Positions 3,415-6,138 of a stretch of 6,138 nucleotides of DNA are shown piece by piece. This DNA comes from CAZQLE01 sp964593905. Lineage in GTDB: Bacteria; Chloroflexota; Anaerolineae; Anaerolineales; Anaerolineaceae. Both the position numbers and the translations under genes were made by a program. The notes under the pieces are model-generated. The model ran no database searches. It was not told where the DNA came from and was given only the letters and a program-made list of their open reading frames with translations. The DNA is taken from assembly GCA_964593905.1 (NCBI GenBank), contig CAZQLE010000212.1:1-6138 (forward strand). Reading direction: 5' to 3'. Within the stretch, counting starts at the first letter, position 1; every line of letters begins with the position of its first letter.

Positions 3415-6138
3415 AGCATTGCATCGAGCACGACGCCTTCTTCTCCCATATTCTCTTGAGATGCCAGCCAGTTGAAAAACACATTCACCACCCGGGCATC
3501 AAAATGACGGCCGGTTTGCTCGCGGATATGGTCGCATATTCTTTGCAGGTCCCAGGCTTCACGGTATGGGCGGTTGTGCCGCAGGGCGTCCCAGACATCC
3601 ACGATGGCAAAAATTCGCGCTGAGATGGGAATTTCCTCCCCTTTTAAGCCAAAGGGATACCCGCTGCCATCCCAGCGTTCGTGGTGGAAGAAAGGAATTT
3701 CAAGTGCAGTGCGCAGAAAACTGATCCCGGAAAGCAGATCGTAAGCATAGACCGGGTGTTTGCGCATAATGGTCCATTCATCCTCTGTGAGCGCAGATTG
3801 TTTGAGCAGGATGCCATCTGGAATGCCCATCTTGCCGATATCGTGCAGCAGCGCTCCGCGGCGAATATCCATCAGATTCTTCCCCTCAATACCCATCATC
3901 TGTGCCAGTGTCACGGTCAGCTCCATCACCCGCACCGAATGGCCCTTGGTTTCCATATCGCGCAATTCCAGGGTGCGCGCCCAGCCTTCAATGGTGGCGT
4001 TATAAGCCTGGGTAAGCTCGTTGTTGGCCTGGACAAGGTCTTCAAATAGATGGGCATTGTCAATTGCAATTGCAGCCTGTCCGGCCATGGATTGGAAGAA
4101 ATTGATCCAGTCGCCGTCTCGTTCGTTAACCTGGCAGCAGAAGACCTCTAAAACACCCAGCACGGTTTCTTTGGCCACCAGTGGCAAGGCTGAATAGGAT
4201 TTAAAACCCTCCTCTACCCAAAAACCGGCGTCGCAATCGGTCGCATCCACCTCCAGATGATCCGATTGGATCAAGGTCCTTTCACTGGCTACTTTTCCGG
4301 CCAACCCTTCGCCGGGGCGTATTTTGCGATGCAGATGCGCGGGTGTTTTGAACCCGAGCGCAGAGAATGTTTGCAGCGTATTTGAATTTTTATCCAGAAG
4401 CAGAATATCGGCAGCATTCACATGCAAATGGGCCAGAATCTGGTCCAGCAGAATCCGCAGTGTCGTGCCCAGGTCTAAATTGGCGGTGATGGCCATGTCG
4501 ACCGAACGCAGGGCTGCCAGGTAAAGCAGTTGTTTTTCAACCCGCGCCTGAATTTGTTTGCGATCGGTGATGTCGCGCGACACGGTCAACAAGAATTGTT
4601 CGTCGCCCGAGAAAAAGGTGGAGGCCGATAACAGGCAAGTGATCGGGCTCTGATCTTTTTTAAGAAGCTGAATCTCCAGGTTGTTGATCGTGCCGCCCAT
4701 TTTCAGCGCCTCTTCCAGAAAGGCAATTTGTTCCTTGCTTTCTACTGCGTGAACTTCCCAGGGTCTTTTGCCGATGACCTCTTCTTGGATGAAGCCCGAA
4801 AGTTTCAAGAAGCCTTCGTTCACTTCCACATAAGCCATGTCTGGAAAACGATTCAGACAGATTGCGTCGGGGGTGGTGTGAAATGCGCTGGAGAATTTGT
4901 TTTCTGACCCGCGAATGGCCTCTTCCATCTTTTTCTGGCCGGAGATATCCACGGTAACGCCGAGCGCGCCGATAACCCGGTTATGGGCATCAAACAGCGG
5001 GTAGGTATGAAAGATGCCGGGGAACTGTTCGCCGTTTTTGCGAACCAGGATGCTTTCACCCTGATAACCCGATTGACCGTTCAAGATGGCTTCGATCATC
5101 GCGGGGATCAGATCGATTTCTTTCTGGGTATGGAGCACAGACACCGGTTTGCCGATCAATTCATCGCGCGCGAAGCCGAAAATCTTCTCCCCGCCGGGGT
5201 TGATATCCAGAATGTTTGGCGTTGGAGAAGTGTCGGTTACGACCAGGGCCACATTTTCGGCGGCGTTATAAATTGCGCGCAGTTTGGCTTCACTGGCAGC
5301 CAGATCAATGGTCTTCTGTTCGACCTGAATTCGCAGGGCGTAGATCCAACCTGTAGAGATTAGCAGAAGAAAAGCAATCACCCCCAGGCCAATTAATAAT
5401 CCGCGCAGTTGTTCTGAGATTATAAAATGATTGAAGTTGCCAAAATGGCGTTGATAGATGGCTGAATATTCATTTGACTTTTGAATCAGGCTTAGCCCGT
5501 GATTAAGCTGGTTCAACAGCTCGAAATTGCCTTTTTTTACCGCAAATCCGTGCTGCAGGGTAATCAGGTCCAGGTTGGCCGAGCGAATATCTGGAATCTG
5601 GTAGTGATTGAGAAAAGCGTCAGCCTGAAGACGGTTCAACAATGCACCGTCATACTGCTGATATTTAACCGCCATCAGCCGCAGCGCATCGGGCGCATCA
5701 CTGACCGGTATCAGATCCAGGGGGGCATCCTTCTGCCCCAGGTAATCTTGCATGGCGTCACCGGAATGAACCAGAATTCGTTTGCCGGCGATGTCATCCA
5801 GGTTGTGGATGTCGGATTTTTCGGGCACATATAAATCAAAAGAGACTTCTGCGAAAGGGGCCGAAAAATCATAGACCTCGCGCAGGTTGGGGGTGATGGT
5901 AGCCCCAGCCAGCAGGTCTGCCTCACCGCTTTCGACCAGTTTTCGGGCATCTTCCCACGAGACCATTTTAAATTGCAGATTCAGATTGCTGATCTCGGCC
6001 ACCGATTTGAGAATATCGATGTCAAAACCGGCCGGGTTTCCGGCCGAATCGATATACTGGTAAGGTGGAAAGTCGTGATCGGCGGCAACCACAAGGGTCA
6101 TCTTCTCTTGCTGGCCGGGCTGAAGATCGGTCAACAAC
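3411..6138 (-). CDS. Solute-binding/PAS/PAS/GAF sensor with HD-GYP c-di-GMP phosphodiesterase (5' end off window)
   Basis: The visible 908 codons encode a membrane sensor that should hydrolyse cyclic di-GMP. Numbering residues from the TTG at 6137, the order is: type 3 solute-binding domain (13-235, extracytoplasmic), one membrane helix (244-267), a signalling coiled helix (268-290), PAS with PAC end GVTVDISGQKK (283-403), PAS with VSRDITDRK (408-527), GAF (552-695) and HD-GYP (712-885). The HD-GYP signatures are intact: E729, H733, LLHDIGK with H765, D766 and K769, H794, HHERWDGSGYP with H818 and H819, and D847. The solute-binding domain keeps R86 in TPNLREVYDFS and D163 in YDGALL, which in this family hold the carboxylate and amino groups of amino acids. 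No signal peptide is present although this topology needs one, and the first codon is a TTG at the window edge. The real start therefore lies beyond 6138 and the gene is partial. It heads an operon with the transporter. Confidence 0.9.
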   Translation of the reverse strand, partial: LLTDLQPGQQEKMTLVVAADHDFPPYQYIDSAGNPAGFDIDILKSVAEISNLNLQFKMVSWEDARKLVESGEADLLAGATITPNLREVYDFSAPFAEVSFDLYVPEKSDIHNLDDIAGKRILVHSGDAMQDYLGQKDAPLDLIPVSDAPDALRLMAVKYQQYDGALLNRLQADAFLNHYQIPDIRSANLDLITLQHGFAVKKGNFELLNQLNHGLSLIQKSNEYSAIYQRHFGNFNHFIISEQLRGLLIGLGVIAFLLLISTGWIYALRIQVEQKTIDLAASEAKLRAIYNAAENVALVVTDTSPTPNILDINPGGEKIFGFARDELIGKPVSVLHTQKEIDLIPAMIEAILNGQSGYQGESILVRKNGEQFPGIFHTYPLFDAHNRVIGALGVTVDISGQKKMEEAIRGSENKFSSAFHTTPDAICLNRFPDMAYVEVNEGFLKLSGFIQEEVIGKRPWEVHAVESKEQIAFLEEALKMGGTINNLEIQLLKKDQSPITCLLSASTFFSGDEQFLLTVSRDITDRKQIQARVEKQLLYLAALRSVDMAITANLDLGTTLRILLDQILAHLHVNAADILLLDKNSNTLQTFSALGFKTPAHLHRKIRPGEGLAGKVASERTLIQSDHLEVDATDCDAGFWVEEGFKSYSALPLVAKETVLGVLEVFCCQVNERDGDWINFFQSMAGQAAIAIDNAHLFEDLVQANNELTQAYNATIEGWARTLELRDMETKGHSVRVMELTVTLAQMMGIEGKNLMDIRRGALLHDIGKMGIPDGILLKQSALTEDEWTIMRKHPVYAYDLLSGISFLRTALEIPFFHHERWDGSGYPFGLKGEEIPISARIFAIVDVWDALRHNRPYREAWDLQRICDHIREQTGRHFDARVVNVFFNWLASQENMGEEGVVLDAML

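Noticed and set aside
3681..4049. 122-residue + strand frame opposite the HD-GYP domain
   Set aside because: The opposite strand encodes a complete catalytic domain; this frame has only biased composition.
4983..5363. 126-residue + strand frame opposite the first PAS domain
   Set aside because: It is a shadow of a conserved sensor domain, with no independent start signals.
6135..6137. TTG at the right edge as the real start of the sensor gene
   Set aside because: The protein needs a signal peptide to place its solute-binding domain outside, and none follows this codon. The gene most likely continues beyond the window.

Overview
The window carries four protein genes in two convergent pairs. 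Two genes read rightward on the + strand: a fold-type III PLP amino-acid decarboxylase and a TspO/MBR-related membrane protein. Two read leftward on the - strand: a large multidomain c-di-GMP phosphodiesterase, cut by the right edge, and a 12-TM major facilitator transporter. There are no RNA genes, insertion sequences, phage genes or CRISPR repeats. The DNA is moderately GC-rich (roughly mid-50s percent by eye) with ordinary Shine-Dalgarno sites. The phosphodiesterase architecture (extracytoplasmic solute-binding sensor, PAS, PAS, GAF, HD-GYP) and the long TspO-like protein suit a free-living environmental bacterium. A member of the Chloroflexota (Anaerolineae-like) is my guess, but it is a low-confidence inference from protein style only.

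Left part (1-1446): a perfect TATAAT box lies at the very edge, followed by a short leader, a GAGG ribosome site and the decarboxylase (55-1182). All fold-type III signature residues of the ornithine/lysine decarboxylase group are visible. A 264-base spacer follows. It holds two weak hairpins, a perfect 12-bp palindrome and a strong ribosome site for the next gene, but no convincing promoter.

Middle (1447-3414): the TspO-related gene runs into the 3' end of the MFS gene tail to tail, with a 36-bp coding overlap. A good intrinsic terminator for the + strand starts at the TspO-like stop codon and lies inside the MFS coding sequence. A GC-rich nested inverted repeat covers the overlap edge.

Right part (3411-6138): the sensor/phosphodiesterase and the MFS gene overlap by ATGA and form a leftward operon. 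The sensor keeps the Arg and Asp positions that hold amino-acid ligands in the type 3 solute-binding family. Its HD-GYP domain keeps every expected metal ligand, including the Glu linked to a trinuclear site. The natural reading is an extracellular small-molecule (possibly amino-acid-like) signal that tunes c-di-GMP breakdown, translationally tied to a transporter of unknown substrate. A link with the amino-acid decarboxylase across the convergent junction is possible, but nothing in the sequence proves it.
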